DNA from: Pseudoalteromonas arabiensis
GTDB taxonomy: Bacteria; Pseudomonadota; Gammaproteobacteria; Enterobacterales; Alteromonadaceae
Direction of reading: 5' to 3'
Assembly (NCBI RefSeq): GCF_001550155.1
Contig: NZ_LRUF01000024.1
Location: forward strand, 348,648-412,647
DNA: 64,000 bases
Shown: positions 43,598-54,393 of the stretch, one piece after another
How the letters are laid out: the number at the start of each line of letters is the position of its first letter
Numbering within the stretch: the first letter of the stretch is position 1
The notes under the pieces: generated by a model
The model's input: only the letters and a program-made list of their open reading frames with translations
Told to the model about the DNA's origin: nothing
Database searches by the model: none
Translations under genes and position numbers: made by a program

Positions 43598-45097
43598 ATG
43601 GCAAAAGAAATATTATTGGTTGCTGAAGCCGTCTCCAATGAGAAAGCGGTTCCAAAAGAAAAGATTTTTGAAGCGTTAGAGTTCGCATTAGCGACTGCGA
43701 CAAAGAAAAAACACGATGGCGAAATCGATGTTCGCGTATCAATCGATCGTAAAACAGGTAATTACGACACGTTCCGTCGCTGGAAAATTGCAGAAGTTCA
43801 AGAAGACGGTTCGTTAGAACACCCTTACAGCGAAATTACGTTGGAAGCAGCGCAAGTTGAAGACCCTGAGTTACAACTAGGTGATTACGTAGAAGAGCAA
43901 ATTGAGTCAATCAAGTTCGACCGCATTACAACGCAAATGGCAAAGCAAGTTATCGTGCAAAAAGTACGTGAAGCTGAACGTGCGTTAGTTGTTGAAGAAT
44001 ATAAAGATCAACAAGGTGAGTTGGTGACAGGTGTTGTTAAAAAAGCAACGCGTGACGCTATTGTACTTGACCTAGGTAACAATGCTGAAGCGGTTATCTA
44101 CCGTGATGACATGTTACCGCGTGAAAACTTCCGTCCAGGTGACCGTATCCGTGGTTTACTTTACGAAGTTAAACCAGAAGCACGTGGCGCACAGCTATTC
44201 GTAACGCGTTCTAAGCCTGAAATGCTGATGGAACTTTTCCGCATTGAGGTGCCAGAGATTGGCGAAGAAATGATTGAATTACGTGCCGCAGCACGTGATC
44301 CAGGTTCGCGTGCAAAGATTGCAGTAAAATCTAACGACAAACGTATCGACCCTGTAGGTGCGTGTGTTGGTATGCGTGGCGCACGTGTTCAAGCTGTGTC
44401 AACTGAGCTTGGCGGTGAGCGTGTTGATATCGTTCTTTATGATGATAACCCTGCGCAATTTGTTATCAATGCAATGGCGCCAGCTGAAGTGGCATCTATC
44501 GTGATGGACGAAGATACACATTCAATGGATATCGCTGTAGAAGCCGATAACCTAGCACAAGCGATTGGTCGTAACGGTCAAAACGTGCGTCTTGCTAGTC
44601 AATTGACTGGTTGGGAATTAAACGTCATGACTGTTGATGACATGCGTGCGAAGAACGAAGCTGAATCAGACAAATTAATCAACTTATTCACTGAGTACCT
44701 AGACATTGATGATGAGTTTGCAACATTGCTTATCAACGAAGGTTTCTCAACACTTGAAGAAGTTGCTTATGTTCCTGCATCTGAATTCTTAGAAATTGAC
44801 GGTTTAGATGAAGAAACAGTTGATATTTTACGTTCTCGTGCAAAAGACGCATTAACAACAAAAGCGCTTAAGACAGAAGAAAGCCTTGATGGTGCAGAGC
44901 CTGCAGAGGATTTACTAGCACTTGAAGGTCTAGAACGTCACCTTGCATTTGTTATGGCAAGTAAAGGTGTAATAACACTTGAAGACTTAGCTGAGCAAGG
45001 TATTGATGAGTTAGTGGATATCACTGACCTTTCAGAAGAAGAAGCTGGCAAGCTTATTATGGCTGCGCGTAACATTTGTTGGTTCGCAGACGAGTAA
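43598..45097 (+). CDS. nusA: Transcription termination/antitermination protein NusA
   Basis: 499 residues, with the gammaproteobacterial layout. The N-terminal polymerase-binding domain spans about 1-130, S1 about 135-200 ([23 protein letters not shown]), two KH domains about 205-345 ([30 protein letters not shown]), and two C-terminal acidic repeats from about 365. NusA modulates pausing and termination. It likely represses its own operon through the leader hairpins. Confidence 0.97.
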   Translation: MAKEILLVAEAVSNEKAVPKEKIFEALEFALATATKKKHDGEIDVRVSIDRKTGNYDTFRRWKIAEVQEDGSLEHPYSEITLEAAQVEDPELQLGDYVEEQIESIKFDRITTQMAKQVIVQKVREAERALVVEEYKDQQGELVTGVVKKATRDAIVLDLGNNAEAVIYRDDMLPRENFRPGDRIRGLLYEVKPEARGAQLFVTRSKPEMLMELFRIEVPEIGEEMIELRAAARDPGSRAKIAVKSNDKRIDPVGACVGMRGARVQAVSTELGGERVDIVLYDDNPAQFVINAMAPAEVASIVMDEDTHSMDIAVEADNLAQAIGRNGQNVRLASQLTGWELNVMTVDDMRAKNEAESDKLINLFTEYLDIDDEFATLLINEGFSTLEEVAYVPASEFLEIDGLDEETVDILRSRAKDALTTKALKTEESLDGAEPAEDLLALEGLERHLAFVMASKGVITLEDLAEQGIDELVDITDLSEEEAGKLIMAARNICWFADE

Positions 45098-45122
45098 TTT
45101 ATTAACGGAGGTATTACACACT

Positions 45123-47777
45123 ATGGCAGAAGTAAATGTTGAAAAACTAGCCGGAGATATTGGTACAACTGTTGATAAATTATTACAGCAGCTTGAACAA
45201 GCCGGTATCAAAAAACAAGCAGGTGATATGGTAACAGAAACTGAGAAGTCAACGTTACTTGATCACCTGAGTAAGCAGCATGGTGGCACGGGCTCGGAAG
45301 GCCCTGCTCGCATGACTTTGCAACGTAAAAGCAAGAGCACGTTAAGTGTAACTGGCTCTACAGGTAAAGCGAAGTCAGTCCAAGTAGAAGTACGTAAAAC
45401 GCGTACCTACGTAAAGAAAAGCGCCGTTGAGCAACAGCAAGAAGAAGAGCGTTTAGCTGCAGAAGAAGCTGCCCGTAAGGCAGCAGAGCTTAAAGCCCAG
45501 CAAGAAGCTGAAGAGCTTAAAGCGAAACAAGAGGCAGAACGTAAAGCTAAAGAAGAAGCTGAGCGTAAAGCCAAAGAAGAGGCTAAACGCAAAGCTGAAG
45601 CTGAGCGTAAAGCGAAACAAAAGCAGATGACCCCAGAGCAAAGTGCTAAGTCTGAAAAAGATCGTGCCGAAGCTGAGCGTCTGCAAAAAGAAGCAGAAGA
45701 GGCCGCATTGAGAAAAGCTGAAGAAGAAGCGAAACGTCAAGCAGAAGAGGCAAGAAAGCTAGCTGAAGAAAATGAAGCTCGCTGGAAGAAAGAAGAAGAA
45801 GAGCGTAAGCAGCGTGAAGAAAACGCTGATCACCATCTTACGACTTCAACTTACGCGCGTGAAGCAGAAGATGAATCTGATGCACGTGAAGAGCAAAGTG
45901 CCCGTCGTAAGAAAAAGAAAAAAGGACCTCAAAAAGAGAAGGCTCCTTTACCTAAGGGTAAAAAAGGCAAATTAAAAGCACCAACTTCACTACAGCATGG
46001 TTTCCAAAAGCCAACTGCAGATGTTAAAAACGAAGTACGCATTAGTGAAACAATCACAGTTGCTGAACTTGCATCTCGTATGGCTGTTAAAGGTGCTGAA
46101 GTTGTTAAAACAATGATGAAGATGGGTGACATGGTTACCATCAACCAAGTGATTGACCAAGAAACAGCACAACTTGTTGCTGAAGAAATGGGCCACAAGG
46201 TTATTATCGTTAAAGAAAATGAATTAGAAGAGAAAGTACTCAACGACCGTAGTGAAGAAGGTACAGCTGTACCTCGTGCTCCAGTTGTAACCGTAATGGG
46301 TCACGTTGACCACGGTAAAACGTCAACACTTGACTACATTCGTTCAGCAAAAGTTGCATCTGGTGAGGCGGGCGGTATTACCCAGCATATTGGTGCATAC
46401 CACGTTGAAACTAACGGTAACATGATTACCTTCTTAGATACGCCAGGTCACGCCGCGTTTACATCAATGCGTGCACGTGGTGCAAAAGCAACGGATATCG
46501 TAATCCTTGTAGTTGCTGCGGATGATGGTGTAATGCCACAAACTAAAGAAGCGGTTCAGCACGCCCGTGCTGCTGGCGTTCCTTTAATTATCGCAGTAAA
46601 TAAGATGGATAAAGAAGGTATCGACCCAGATCGCGTTAAGAATGAGCTAGCTCAACTTGACGTAATCCCTGAAGAGTGGGGCGGTGATACGCAGTTTGTA
46701 CATATCTCTGCAAAAACAGGTTTAGGTATTGATGACCTACTTGAAGCAGTCCTAATGCAAGCAGAGCTTCTTGAGCTTACTGCGCCTGCAGAAGGTATGG
46801 CGGCGGGCGTTGTAATCGAATCACGTCTTGATAAAGGTCGTGGTCCAGTTGCATCAGTTCTTGTACAATCAGGTACACTGAATCAAGGTGATATCGTACT
46901 GTGTGGTCTTGAATATGGCCGTGTACGTGCGATGAAAGATGAGAACGGTAAAGACATCAAGTCTGCGGGTCCATCTATCCCAGTTGAGATTTTAGGTCTC
47001 TCTGGTATCCCTGCTGCGGGTGACGAAGCAACAGTAGTTAAAGATGAGCGTAAAGCGCGTGAAGTCGCACTTTACCGTCAAGGTAAGTTCCGTGAAGTGA
47101 AGCTTGCTCGTCAACAAAAAGCGAAGCTTGAAAACATGTTTACGAACATGGCTGAAGGCGATGTATCTGAAGTTAATATCGTTCTTAAAGCTGACGTACA
47201 AGGTTCAATCGAAGCAATCGCTGATTCATTAACTAAGCTTTCTACTGATGAAGTTAAAGTGAAGATTGTTGGTTCAGGTGTAGGTGGTATCACTGAAACT
47301 GATGCAACGCTTGCAGCGGCGTCAAACGCAATCGTTGTTGGCTTTAACGTACGTGCTGATGCATCAGCTCGTAAAGTAATTGAGTCAGAAAACCTAGACT
47401 TACGTTACTACAGCGTAATCTACAGCCTGATTGAAGAAGTTAAACAAGCGATGTCAGGTATGCTTGCACCAGAATTCAAGCAAGAGATCATTGGTCTTGC
47501 TGAAGTTCGTGACGTGTTCAAGTCACCTAAGATTGGTGCAATCGCAGGTTGTATGGTTACTGAAGGTATCGTTAAGCGTAGCGCGCCTATCCGTGTACTT
47601 CGTGATAACGTGGTTATCTATGAAGGTGAACTTGAGTCACTGCGTCGCTTTAAAGACGACGTTGCTGAGGTTCGTAACGGTATGGAATGTGGTATCGGCG
47701 TTAAGAACTACAACGATGTTAAAGTTGGCGACCAAATCGAGGTATTCGAGACGGTTGAAGTACAACGTTCACTTTAA
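45123..47777 (+). CDS. infB: Translation initiation factor IF-2
   Basis: 884 residues. The N-terminus carries an IF2_N domain (about 1-50). A long Lys/Glu/Ala-rich charged region follows (about 95-265), then a second IF2_N-like part near 300-350. The GTPase domain starts with GHVDHGKT at about 393, DTPGH follows, and NKMD is at about 492; C-terminal domains bind fMet-tRNA. It recruits initiator tRNA, which is encoded in the same operon. GGAGG-type ribosome site. A hairpin terminator follows before rbfA. Confidence 0.97.
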   Translation: MAEVNVEKLAGDIGTTVDKLLQQLEQAGIKKQAGDMVTETEKSTLLDHLSKQHGGTGSEGPARMTLQRKSKSTLSVTGSTGKAKSVQVEVRKTRTYVKKSAVEQQQEEERLAAEEAARKAAELKAQQEAEELKAKQEAERKAKEEAERKAKEEAKRKAEAERKAKQKQMTPEQSAKSEKDRAEAERLQKEAEEAALRKAEEEAKRQAEEARKLAEENEARWKKEEEERKQREENADHHLTTSTYAREAEDESDAREEQSARRKKKKKGPQKEKAPLPKGKKGKLKAPTSLQHGFQKPTADVKNEVRISETITVAELASRMAVKGAEVVKTMMKMGDMVTINQVIDQETAQLVAEEMGHKVIIVKENELEEKVLNDRSEEGTAVPRAPVVTVMGHVDHGKTSTLDYIRSAKVASGEAGGITQHIGAYHVETNGNMITFLDTPGHAAFTSMRARGAKATDIVILVVAADDGVMPQTKEAVQHARAAGVPLIIAVNKMDKEGIDPDRVKNELAQLDVIPEEWGGDTQFVHISAKTGLGIDDLLEAVLMQAELLELTAPAEGMAAGVVIESRLDKGRGPVASVLVQSGTLNQGDIVLCGLEYGRVRAMKDENGKDIKSAGPSIPVEILGLSGIPAAGDEATVVKDERKAREVALYRQGKFREVKLARQQKAKLENMFTNMAEGDVSEVNIVLKADVQGSIEAIADSLTKLSTDEVKVKIVGSGVGGITETDATLAAASNAIVVGFNVRADASARKVIESENLDLRYYSVIYSLIEEVKQAMSGMLAPEFKQEIIGLAEVRDVFKSPKIGAIAGCMVTEGIVKRSAPIRVLRDNVVIYEGELESLRRFKDDVAEVRNGMECGIGVKNYNDVKVGDQIEVFETVEVQRSL

Positions 47778-47798
47778 TTTCGTTTAAGTTATTGCTTT

Positions 47799-47821
47799 AA
47801 ATGGGGGCCTAGCCCCCATTT
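47799..47821 (+). terminator. Terminator-like hairpin between infB and rbfA
   Basis: Stem AAATGGGGGC / GCCCCCATTT with a 3-base loop. The following T-tract is weak (TTTGTGT), so it is probably partial. Confidence 0.65.
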
Positions 47822-47887
47822 GTGTATTCGTAATTAAATTAACTTATTCTTTAACATCAATAAGTTATTATTTTAGAGTGAAATGAA

Positions 47888-48292
47888 ATGAGAGAATTTT
47901 CTCGCACAGATCGTGTTGCTCAGCAAATTCAAAAAGAGATTGCTGTTATTCTTCAACGCGAAATCAAAGATCCTCGCCTAGGCATGGTGACAGTGTCTGC
48001 GGTTGAGGTATCTCGCGACTTATCTTACGCAAAAGTATTTATCACAGTGTTTAATACTGATGATGAAGATAAAGCCAAGCAAAGTGCTAAAATCTTAAAT
48101 GAAGCAACGGGTTATATTCGTTCTTTATTAGGTAAACGCATTCGTGCGCGCATCATGCCTGAGTTACGGTTTGTAATCGATAACTCGCTTATGGAAGGTA
48201 TGCGTATTTCAAACTTGGTTGATTCTGTTATTCGTGAAGACAATGCCAAGCATGTAGACGAAGATGACAGCGAAGAAGGCACTAAAGACTAA
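47888..48292 (+). CDS. rbfA: Ribosome-binding factor A
   Basis: 134 residues with a KH-like fold: [21 protein letters not shown] at the N-terminus, [24 protein letters not shown], and [22 protein letters not shown]. It binds the 30S subunit during 16S rRNA maturation and is important in the cold. The acidic tail (about 120-134) is longer than strictly needed. The stop overlaps the truB start by one base (TAATG). Confidence 0.96.
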   Translation: MREFSRTDRVAQQIQKEIAVILQREIKDPRLGMVTVSAVEVSRDLSYAKVFITVFNTDDEDKAKQSAKILNEATGYIRSLLGKRIRARIMPELRFVIDNSLMEGMRISNLVDSVIREDNAKHVDEDDSEEGTKD

Positions 48293-49236
48293 TGGCTAGA
48301 CGCACTAAAGGTCGTGCTATTGACGGCATTTTATTACTTAATAAGCCGCAAGGTATTTCATCAAACAAAGCGTTGCAGCAAGCAAAGGGAATTTACTTTG
48401 CTCAAAAAGCGGGCCATACCGGTGCGCTTGATCCGCTCGCGACGGGGATGCTGCCTATTTGTTTTGGTGAAGCGACTAAGTTTACCCAGTTTTTGCTAGA
48501 TACCGATAAAACTTATGTCGTTCGTGCCAAGCTAGGTGAGCGAACTACAACGTCTGATTCAGATGGTGAAGTGGTTGAAACGCGTGAAGTCTCGGTAACA
48601 CCTGAGCAATTAGCTGAGCAAATTGCCAGTTTCTTAGGTGAGTCGGATCAATATCCTTCGATGTACTCTGCGCTTAAATACCAAGGTCAGCCTTTGTATA
48701 AATATGCCCGCGAAGGCATTGAAGTGCCGCGAAAGTGTCGAAAAATTAATGTATTTAGTTTAACGCTTGATGAGTTCGATGAAGCGAATAACGAAGTACA
48801 AATGACGGCACATGTGTCTAAAGGCACTTATATTCGTACTATTGTTGACGACTTAGGTGAAAAGCTTGGCTGTGGTGCGCATGTGATCATGTTACATCGC
48901 AGTGCAGTTGGCCATTATCCAAGTGAGAAAATGGTCACTCTTGAACAACTTGAAGAAAAGTTACAACAAGCAAAAGCAGATGATGTTGCGCCTTCAAGCT
49001 ACCTCGATGAACTCCTACTGCCAATGGATACTGCTTTGGTTGACCTACCTGTGATTGAAATTACACACGAGCAGGGCGTGGCATTTAGTCATGGTCAAAC
49101 TGTAGTGATTGGTAAGCCTGTACCAGATGGTGCGGTAAAAGTAATGGCTGATGGGGTATTCATTGGTACCGGTGAGCGCCATAAAGATGGTCACTTAAAA
49201 TCAAAGCGCGGTTTATCAAATCAACTGCCTGAGTAA
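48292..49236 (+). CDS. truB: tRNA pseudouridine-55 synthase TruB
   Basis: 314 residues. The catalytic aspartate is Asp47 in [13 protein letters not shown], preceded by [15 protein letters not shown]. It also has [20 protein letters not shown] and the motif [14 protein letters not shown], with a short PUA-like C-terminus. It makes pseudouridine 55 in the T-loop of tRNAs. Translationally coupled to rbfA. Confidence 0.97.
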   Translation: MARRTKGRAIDGILLLNKPQGISSNKALQQAKGIYFAQKAGHTGALDPLATGMLPICFGEATKFTQFLLDTDKTYVVRAKLGERTTTSDSDGEVVETREVSVTPEQLAEQIASFLGESDQYPSMYSALKYQGQPLYKYAREGIEVPRKCRKINVFSLTLDEFDEANNEVQMTAHVSKGTYIRTIVDDLGEKLGCGAHVIMLHRSAVGHYPSEKMVTLEQLEEKLQQAKADDVAPSSYLDELLLPMDTALVDLPVIEITHEQGVAFSHGQTVVIGKPVPDGAVKVMADGVFIGTGERHKDGHLKSKRGLSNQLPE

Positions 49237-49244
49237 AGATTACC

Positions 49245-49273
49245 TTGTAGTTATTAGCAAAGCTGGGTAGAAT
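49245..49273 (+). promoter_or_regulatory. Putative promoter of rpsO
   Basis: TTGTAG (49245-49250), 17 bases, TAGAAT (49268-49273), about 73 bases before the rpsO start. Confidence 0.6.
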
Positions 49274-49345
49274 ACGCCCGCTCAATCGTTTTGGCTGAAT
49301 TAGTGATCGGCTAAAACACAATTTAAATTAATTTTTGGAGTTACT

Positions 49346-49615
49346 ATGTCACTAAGCAATCAAGAAAAAGTTGAAATCATCGCTAAATTTGCACGCGCTG
49401 AAGGCGACACTGGTTCACCTGAAGTACAAGTTGCACTTCTTACTTTCGATATCAACAAGCTTCAAGGTCACTTTGCTAGCCACAAGCACGACTTCCACTC
49501 ACGTCGTGGTCTTCTTCGCAAAGTAAGCCAACGCCGTAAACTGCTTGATTACCTTAAAGGTAAAGACATTGCACGTTACACTGCGTTAATCCAAGAGCTT
49601 GGCCTACGTCGCTAA
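49346..49615 (+). CDS. rpsO: 30S ribosomal protein S15
   Basis: 89 residues, full length. It begins [17 protein letters not shown] and includes [39 protein letters not shown] and [12 protein letters not shown]. It is a primary 16S rRNA-binding protein. A GGAG ribosome site lies six bases upstream. The strong terminator at 49631 separates it from pnp, as in E. coli. Confidence 0.98.
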   Translation: MSLSNQEKVEIIAKFARAEGDTGSPEVQVALLTFDINKLQGHFASHKHDFHSRRGLLRKVSQRRKLLDYLKGKDIARYTALIQELGLRR

Positions 49616-49630
49616 GAACTAGATTACGAG

Positions 49631-49657
49631 AAAAGGGGCTATTTAGCCCCTTTTTTT
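49631..49657 (+). terminator. Terminator after rpsO
   Basis: Stem AAAAGGGGCT / AGCCCCTTTT with a 4-base loop and seven Ts. Confidence 0.92.
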
Positions 49658-49688
49658 GTGCGCGTATGAAAGGTATACTAGCGCACAC

Positions 49689-49782
49689 CTAGGGAGTGGA
49701 TGCTTCCTAGATATCAAAAACATCATTGCCAATTGTAGTACTTAATTGATTTTGCACAAGTTCAATTAAGTACTGTAATTGG
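49689..49782 (+). promoter_or_regulatory. pnp leader: two hairpins, candidate RNase III site
   Basis: The first hairpin pairs 49689-49696 with 49703-49710 (CTAGGGAG / CTTCCTAG, one G-T). The second is a 21-bp stem pairing 49729-49749 with 49762-49782 (two G-U pairs), with a 12-base loop. In E. coli, RNase III cuts such a duplex in the pnp leader and PNPase then represses its own mRNA. The location and form fit that mechanism. Confidence 0.65.
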
Positions 49783-49855
49783 TACTTTGATGGACTATTT
49801 TTACCAATTCGGAGCGCTGCTCTGAGTTGCTTTTACATTTAAAGGATATTTTTAA

Positions 49856-51988
49856 GTGCAAGCAATTATTAAAGAATTTCAACTAGGTCAACATACTGTG
49901 ACTCTAGAAACAGGTGCTATAGCACGTCAAGCTGACGGCGCAGTACTAGCAAGCATTGGCGATACTTCAGTATTAGTTACTGTAGTTGGTAAGCGTGATG
50001 CACAACCAGGTCAAGACTTCTTCCCACTAACAGTTAACTACCAAGAGCGTATGTACGCTGCGGGTCGTATCCCTGGTGGTTTCCTTAAGCGTGAAGGTCG
50101 TCCTAACGATGGCGAAACGCTTATTGCTCGTCTAATCGACCGTCCAATCCGTCCTCTTTTCCCTGACGGTTTTGTAAACGAAGTACAAGTAATCGCGACA
50201 GTTGTTTCTGTTAACCCAGAAATCCAACCTGATATGGTTGCTATGATTGGTACGTCAGCAGCACTTGCTATCTCTGGTATTCCATTCAATGGTCCTATCG
50301 GTGCATCACGTGTTGGTTTTATCAACGGTGAATACGTACTTAACCCAACACTTGCTGAACTTGAAGAAAGCCAATTAGACCTAGTTGTTGCTGGTACTGA
50401 TAACGCAGTACTTATGGTTGAATCAGAAGCTGAAACACTATCTGAAGACGTCATGCTAGGTGCGGTTGTTTATGGTCATGAGCAATCTCAAGCTATCATC
50501 AACGCAATCAACGAATTCAAAGCAGAAGCAGGTAAACCTGCTTGGGATTGGACAGCACCAGAGAAAAACATCACTCTTGCTGAGAAAATCTCTGCAATCG
50601 CTGCTGACAAAGTAGGTGAAGCATACCGCATCACTGACAAAGTAGCGCGTAAAGAAGCATTAGGTGTAGCGAAAGAAGAAGTAGTTGCTACATTAACTGC
50701 TAACCTTGCTGAAGGCGAAGAGCTAGATACGCAAGAAGTTGGCAAGCTATTCGGTTCTTTAGAGAAAGAAATCGTTCGTGGCCGTATCATCGCTGGTGAA
50801 AAACGTATCGATGGTCGTGAACCAGATATGGTTCGTGCACTAGACGTAATGACAGGTGTGTTACCGCGTACTCACGGTTCAGCAATCTTCACCCGTGGTG
50901 AGACACAAGCACTTGTGACTGCAACATTGGGTACAGAGCGTGATTCACAGTTAATCGACGATTTAACTGGTACTAACAAAAATCACTTCATGCTTCACTA
51001 CAACTTTCCTCCGTTCTGCGTAGGTGAAACTGGTTTTGTAGGCTCACCTAAGCGTCGTGAAATTGGTCACGGTAACCTAGCTAAGCGTGGTATCTCAGCG
51101 GTACTACCTACGCTTACTGACTTCCCATACTCAATCCGTGTTGTTTCAGAAATCACTGAATCAAATGGTTCATCGTCTATGGCATCAGTATGTGGTACGT
51201 CATTAGCGCTTATGAATGCCGGTGTACCAATTAAAGCATCTGTTGCTGGTATTGCGATGGGTCTAGTTAAAGAAGGCGAAGATTTCGTTGTTCTTTCTGA
51301 TATATTAGGTGATGAAGATCACTTAGGTGACATGGACTTTAAAGTAGCGGGTACTTCAAACGGTATCACAGCACTACAAATGGATATCAAAATTGAAGGT
51401 ATCACTAAAGAAATCATGCAAATCGCGCTTAAACAAGCGAAAGCAGCACGTCTACACATATTAGGTGTTATGGACGAAGCGATTTCAGCTCCTTCTGAAG
51501 AGTTATCTCAGTTCGCACCACGCATCTACACAATGCAAATTCCTGCGAAGAAAATTGCTGAAGTTATTGGTAAGGGTGGCGCAACTATTCGTCAACTTAC
51601 TGAAGAAACTGGCACGACGATTGAAATCGAAGATGACGGTACAATCAAAATCGCTGCAACTGACGGCATAAGCGCAAACGATGCTATCAAGCGTATCGAG
51701 CAATTAACTGCAGAGCTAGAAGTAGGGACCATCTACACAGGTAAAGTGGTACGTATTGTTGATTTTGGTGCGTTCGTTAATATCCTTCCGGGTAAAGACG
51801 GTCTAGTGCACATTTCACAAATCAGCACAGAGCGTGTTAACAACGTAACTGATCACCTAAGCGAAGGCCAAGAAGTACAAGTAAAAGTTCTTGAAGTTGA
51901 TCGCCAAGGTCGTGTACGTTTAAGCATTAAAGAAGCGATGGAACCAGCTGCTGAAGAAAAAGCAGAAGAGCCAAAAGACGCTGAATAA
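49856..51988 (+). CDS. pnp: Polyribonucleotide nucleotidyltransferase (PNPase)
   Basis: 710 residues from a GTG start (E. coli pnp uses TTG). Two RNase PH-like domains are present: the first with [16 protein letters not shown], the second with the [23 protein letters not shown] phosphate-site region and [14 protein letters not shown]. They are joined by a helical linker. A KH domain is near 555-615 ([17 protein letters not shown]) and an S1 domain near 622-690. It degrades RNA 3' to 5' using phosphate. A structured leader suggests autoregulation. Confidence 0.97.
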   Translation: MQAIIKEFQLGQHTVTLETGAIARQADGAVLASIGDTSVLVTVVGKRDAQPGQDFFPLTVNYQERMYAAGRIPGGFLKREGRPNDGETLIARLIDRPIRPLFPDGFVNEVQVIATVVSVNPEIQPDMVAMIGTSAALAISGIPFNGPIGASRVGFINGEYVLNPTLAELEESQLDLVVAGTDNAVLMVESEAETLSEDVMLGAVVYGHEQSQAIINAINEFKAEAGKPAWDWTAPEKNITLAEKISAIAADKVGEAYRITDKVARKEALGVAKEEVVATLTANLAEGEELDTQEVGKLFGSLEKEIVRGRIIAGEKRIDGREPDMVRALDVMTGVLPRTHGSAIFTRGETQALVTATLGTERDSQLIDDLTGTNKNHFMLHYNFPPFCVGETGFVGSPKRREIGHGNLAKRGISAVLPTLTDFPYSIRVVSEITESNGSSSMASVCGTSLALMNAGVPIKASVAGIAMGLVKEGEDFVVLSDILGDEDHLGDMDFKVAGTSNGITALQMDIKIEGITKEIMQIALKQAKAARLHILGVMDEAISAPSEELSQFAPRIYTMQIPAKKIAEVIGKGGATIRQLTEETGTTIEIEDDGTIKIAATDGISANDAIKRIEQLTAELEVGTIYTGKVVRIVDFGAFVNILPGKDGLVHISQISTERVNNVTDHLSEGQEVQVKVLEVDRQGRVRLSIKEAMEPAAEEKAEEPKDAE

Positions 51989-52021
51989 TGATTGATTGAC
52001 CAGTAATTTACTGGATATCAG

Positions 52022-52049
52022 AAAAAGGGGCTGTTTAGCCCCTTTTTTT
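52022..52049 (+). terminator. Terminator after pnp
   Basis: Stem AAAAAGGGGCT / AGCCCCTTTTT with a GTTT loop and a T-run. It is nearly the same as the rpsO terminator. Confidence 0.92.
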
Positions 52050-52116
52050 ATGCTTTAATGAAACCTATTAGCTTCGACTTTGTCTACAGAGCATTCTTCA
52101 GGTATTAAGGATTTTA

Positions 52117-52995
52117 ATGAATTTTAAACACTTAGCATTGACCGCCGTGGCTCTTTTTTCTTTAAGTGCATGTCAAACAACGTCACAACCTGAGTCTTTG
52201 CCTATTGTTAATGTGCCATTCACAGCGCCGTTGGCTTCTGATTTTCGCAATGAAATTACGATTGCACGCTATTCAGAGTTATTAAATAGAACGGATCTAA
52301 GCCCAGAGCAGCAAGCAAAACTATATTACGATCGCGGTGTGCTATTTGATAGCTTAGGGATGTCAACATTGGCACGAATAGACTTTAATCGTGCTATAAA
52401 GCTTAAACCAGATCTTGCTGAAGTCTATAATTTTTTAGGTATTCATCACACACTTATGCAGCAATACGAACAAGCGTATGAGTTTTTCGATTCAGCCTTA
52501 GAGTTAGATGAGCAGCATGAATATGCCTATTTAAACCGCGGTATTGCGCTTTATTATGGCGAACGTCCATTACTGGCTGCGGATGATTTACAACAGTTTC
52601 TAAATCGAGCGCCGAGTGATCCTTATCGTGTGCTTTGGTTGTATCTCGCTCAAGCAGAAGCAAATAAAGAGCAAGCGTTGCTTGATCTTAAAGCGAATGC
52701 ACAAGGGGTTGATGAATCACAATGGGGTTATCAACTTCTAGCACTTTATTTGGGCGATATTAGCGAATTTGAGTTTTTATCTGGCATTATCGAAGGCGTA
52801 ACGTCAGAACAAGAGTATGCTCATCGTTTATGTGAAGCCTACTTTTATTTAGCTAAATTACATCAAGCTGCTGGTGATAGCTACCTCGCTGCTGATTACT
52901 TTAGATTAGCCCTTTCTACAAATGTGCATGAGTTTGTTGAATATAAATACGCACGTTTAGAGCTTGAGTTAATGGCTGGTGAAGACGCGAGCTAA
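52117..52995 (+). CDS. nlpI: Lipoprotein NlpI
   Basis: 292 residues with a lipobox at LSAC (Cys19) and several tetratricopeptide repeats: YYDRGVLFDSLGMSTLARIDFNRAIKLKPDLAEVYNFLGI, then EQAYEFFDSALELDEQHEYAYLNRGIALY. NlpI is an outer-membrane adaptor that brings the protease Prc to substrates and organises peptidoglycan hydrolases. The position after pnp matches E. coli. The next gene starts 17 bases before its stop. Confidence 0.94.
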   Translation: MNFKHLALTAVALFSLSACQTTSQPESLPIVNVPFTAPLASDFRNEITIARYSELLNRTDLSPEQQAKLYYDRGVLFDSLGMSTLARIDFNRAIKLKPDLAEVYNFLGIHHTLMQQYEQAYEFFDSALELDEQHEYAYLNRGIALYYGERPLLAADDLQQFLNRAPSDPYRVLWLYLAQAEANKEQALLDLKANAQGVDESQWGYQLLALYLGDISEFEFLSGIIEGVTSEQEYAHRLCEAYFYLAKLHQAAGDSYLAADYFRLALSTNVHEFVEYKYARLELELMAGEDAS

Positions 52996-54181
52996 TCAGT
53001 ACCTGTTAGTAGGGTTATTACTGAGTTTGTCTGGACTCTCAAGCTCAGTATCCTACTTTTCACCGTCTTATCTTTATTATATTGGCAAAACACCTTCCCA
53101 AACTGCTGCTATTTACTATTTAGCACCTCATGTTGTTAATACGCAATTAGCTAGACTCAGTACTTCACAACTTCGTCATTTGGCTGAGCTTGATAATACC
53201 GATGCCAAATATCAGCTAGCTTTGCGTTTTTTACAGCAAGGTAATGTTTCTGCGGCGCAATTGTGGTGGCAAACCCAGTTTGACTTCTTTGACTTGCAAC
53301 AGCAGCAAAACCTCGCTAAGCAATTAGTAATAAACGAGCAGTGGAATGCTCTGGAGTCATTATGGAAGACAAATCGATTACCCGATGGTGACGCTAAGCA
53401 AACATGGCTTTTACAACAAAGCATGCCTACTATTAAAATAACAAGCGAGTATGCCAATTTACATAATTTTGCCTTGTCGTTAGACGCTGTTACAACAAAT
53501 CCAACATGCCATTTTAATGTGTTAATGATGGCGGATCATAAAAGTGGTATTGCTGCTTTACAATCTTTTAAAGGCCAATATCAGTCTAATCCAGAGCCTG
53601 CCATGAATAGCTTTTGTTTTAGCGATGTTGTTTATGTAGGCAACCAATATCGCTGCGAGGAAAATAATAACGCATTGCAATGTGACTGGAGAGAAGCAAA
53701 GAACCACACATGGCCAGCTGGTTTTGACTTTATTGTCATGATGTCGAAAGAGGGGAGTGCAAACGTACAAGGTGGTATTATGCATATTAATTCATCCCAA
53801 TCATATGCAGTATTTCTACATGAGCTAATGCACTTTAATGGTTTTGAGGATGAATACCCATTGCCAGAACAAAAACAGCAATGGTTGTGCCAGCAAGAAG
53901 GGCTAGTGGCGCCTAATTTATTTATTGCAAGTAACAGTTTGCCGCCAAAAGGATGGCAGAAAAGTGTGGCTTGCAAAAACCAAATGGCTTATAAACCCAG
54001 TCTTCATTGGTCAATAATGCAATACCAAAAGGTGGGATTATCTGAACAATATCGCCAACTTTGGTTAAAACAAATTAACTCCCCCTTAACAAAGCCAGTA
54101 AGGTACACTGATTATTTTGCCTTTATTGGTGTAAAGCCTGTAATAACAACAGCTTTAAGCTCTAAAGAATTTTCTGACTAA
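52979..54181 (+). CDS. Putative secreted zinc metallopeptidase (metzincin-like) coupled to nlpI
   Basis: 400 residues from a GTG start inside the end of nlpI. A signal or anchor segment spans about 8-27. Residues about 70-130 look like a Sel1/TPR-type helical region. The C-terminal domain has HELMHFNGFEDEY at 281-293, which fits HExxHxxGxxD, and SIMQY at 345-349, which resembles the metzincin Met-turn. Six cysteines at or after 177 suggest disulfides in the periplasm. The motif is closest to M64 or M7-type peptidases, but I do not recognise a named family. The overlap with nlpI suggests the two act together. Confidence 0.65.
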   Translation: MKTRANQYLLVGLLLSLSGLSSSVSYFSPSYLYYIGKTPSQTAAIYYLAPHVVNTQLARLSTSQLRHLAELDNTDAKYQLALRFLQQGNVSAAQLWWQTQFDFFDLQQQQNLAKQLVINEQWNALESLWKTNRLPDGDAKQTWLLQQSMPTIKITSEYANLHNFALSLDAVTTNPTCHFNVLMMADHKSGIAALQSFKGQYQSNPEPAMNSFCFSDVVYVGNQYRCEENNNALQCDWREAKNHTWPAGFDFIVMMSKEGSANVQGGIMHINSSQSYAVFLHELMHFNGFEDEYPLPEQKQQWLCQQEGLVAPNLFIASNSLPPKGWQKSVACKNQMAYKPSLHWSIMQYQKVGLSEQYRQLWLKQINSPLTKPVRYTDYFAFIGVKPVITTALSSKEFSD

Positions 54182-54213
54182 TCGCTTATTTATTGCTATT
54201 TTAATACGTAAAG

Positions 54214-54317
54214 TGGTTAAAAGTTGGCCGAATAGGTGTGTCTCCTATAGACAAAATAGCACCCAATCAGTATAACTATACGCATTGTAAGCTTTTTTTG
54301 AAGCCAACTTTTAACCA
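54214..54317. repeat. 104-bp element bounded by a perfect 15-bp inverted repeat
   Basis: TGGTTAAAAGTTGGC (54214-54228) and its exact complement GCCAACTTTTAACCA (54303-54317) flank 74 bases that contain two smaller hairpins (TGTCT/AGACA and GTATA/TATAC). No target duplication is visible. It could be a small non-autonomous element, or an RNA structure between the metallopeptidase gene and mnhA. Confidence 0.6.
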
Positions 54318-54393
54318 TCCAAATGAACAGTACGCAACTAATTATAACTAGCAGCGGTATTGATATTCTTATGACACTAAAAGGCTCCTTATT

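Noticed and set aside
45407..45740. Long antisense open frames opposite the infB charged region
   Set aside because: They arise from the repetitive Lys/Glu/Ala codons of infB; the translations are low-complexity Ser/Phe/Leu and have no ribosome site.
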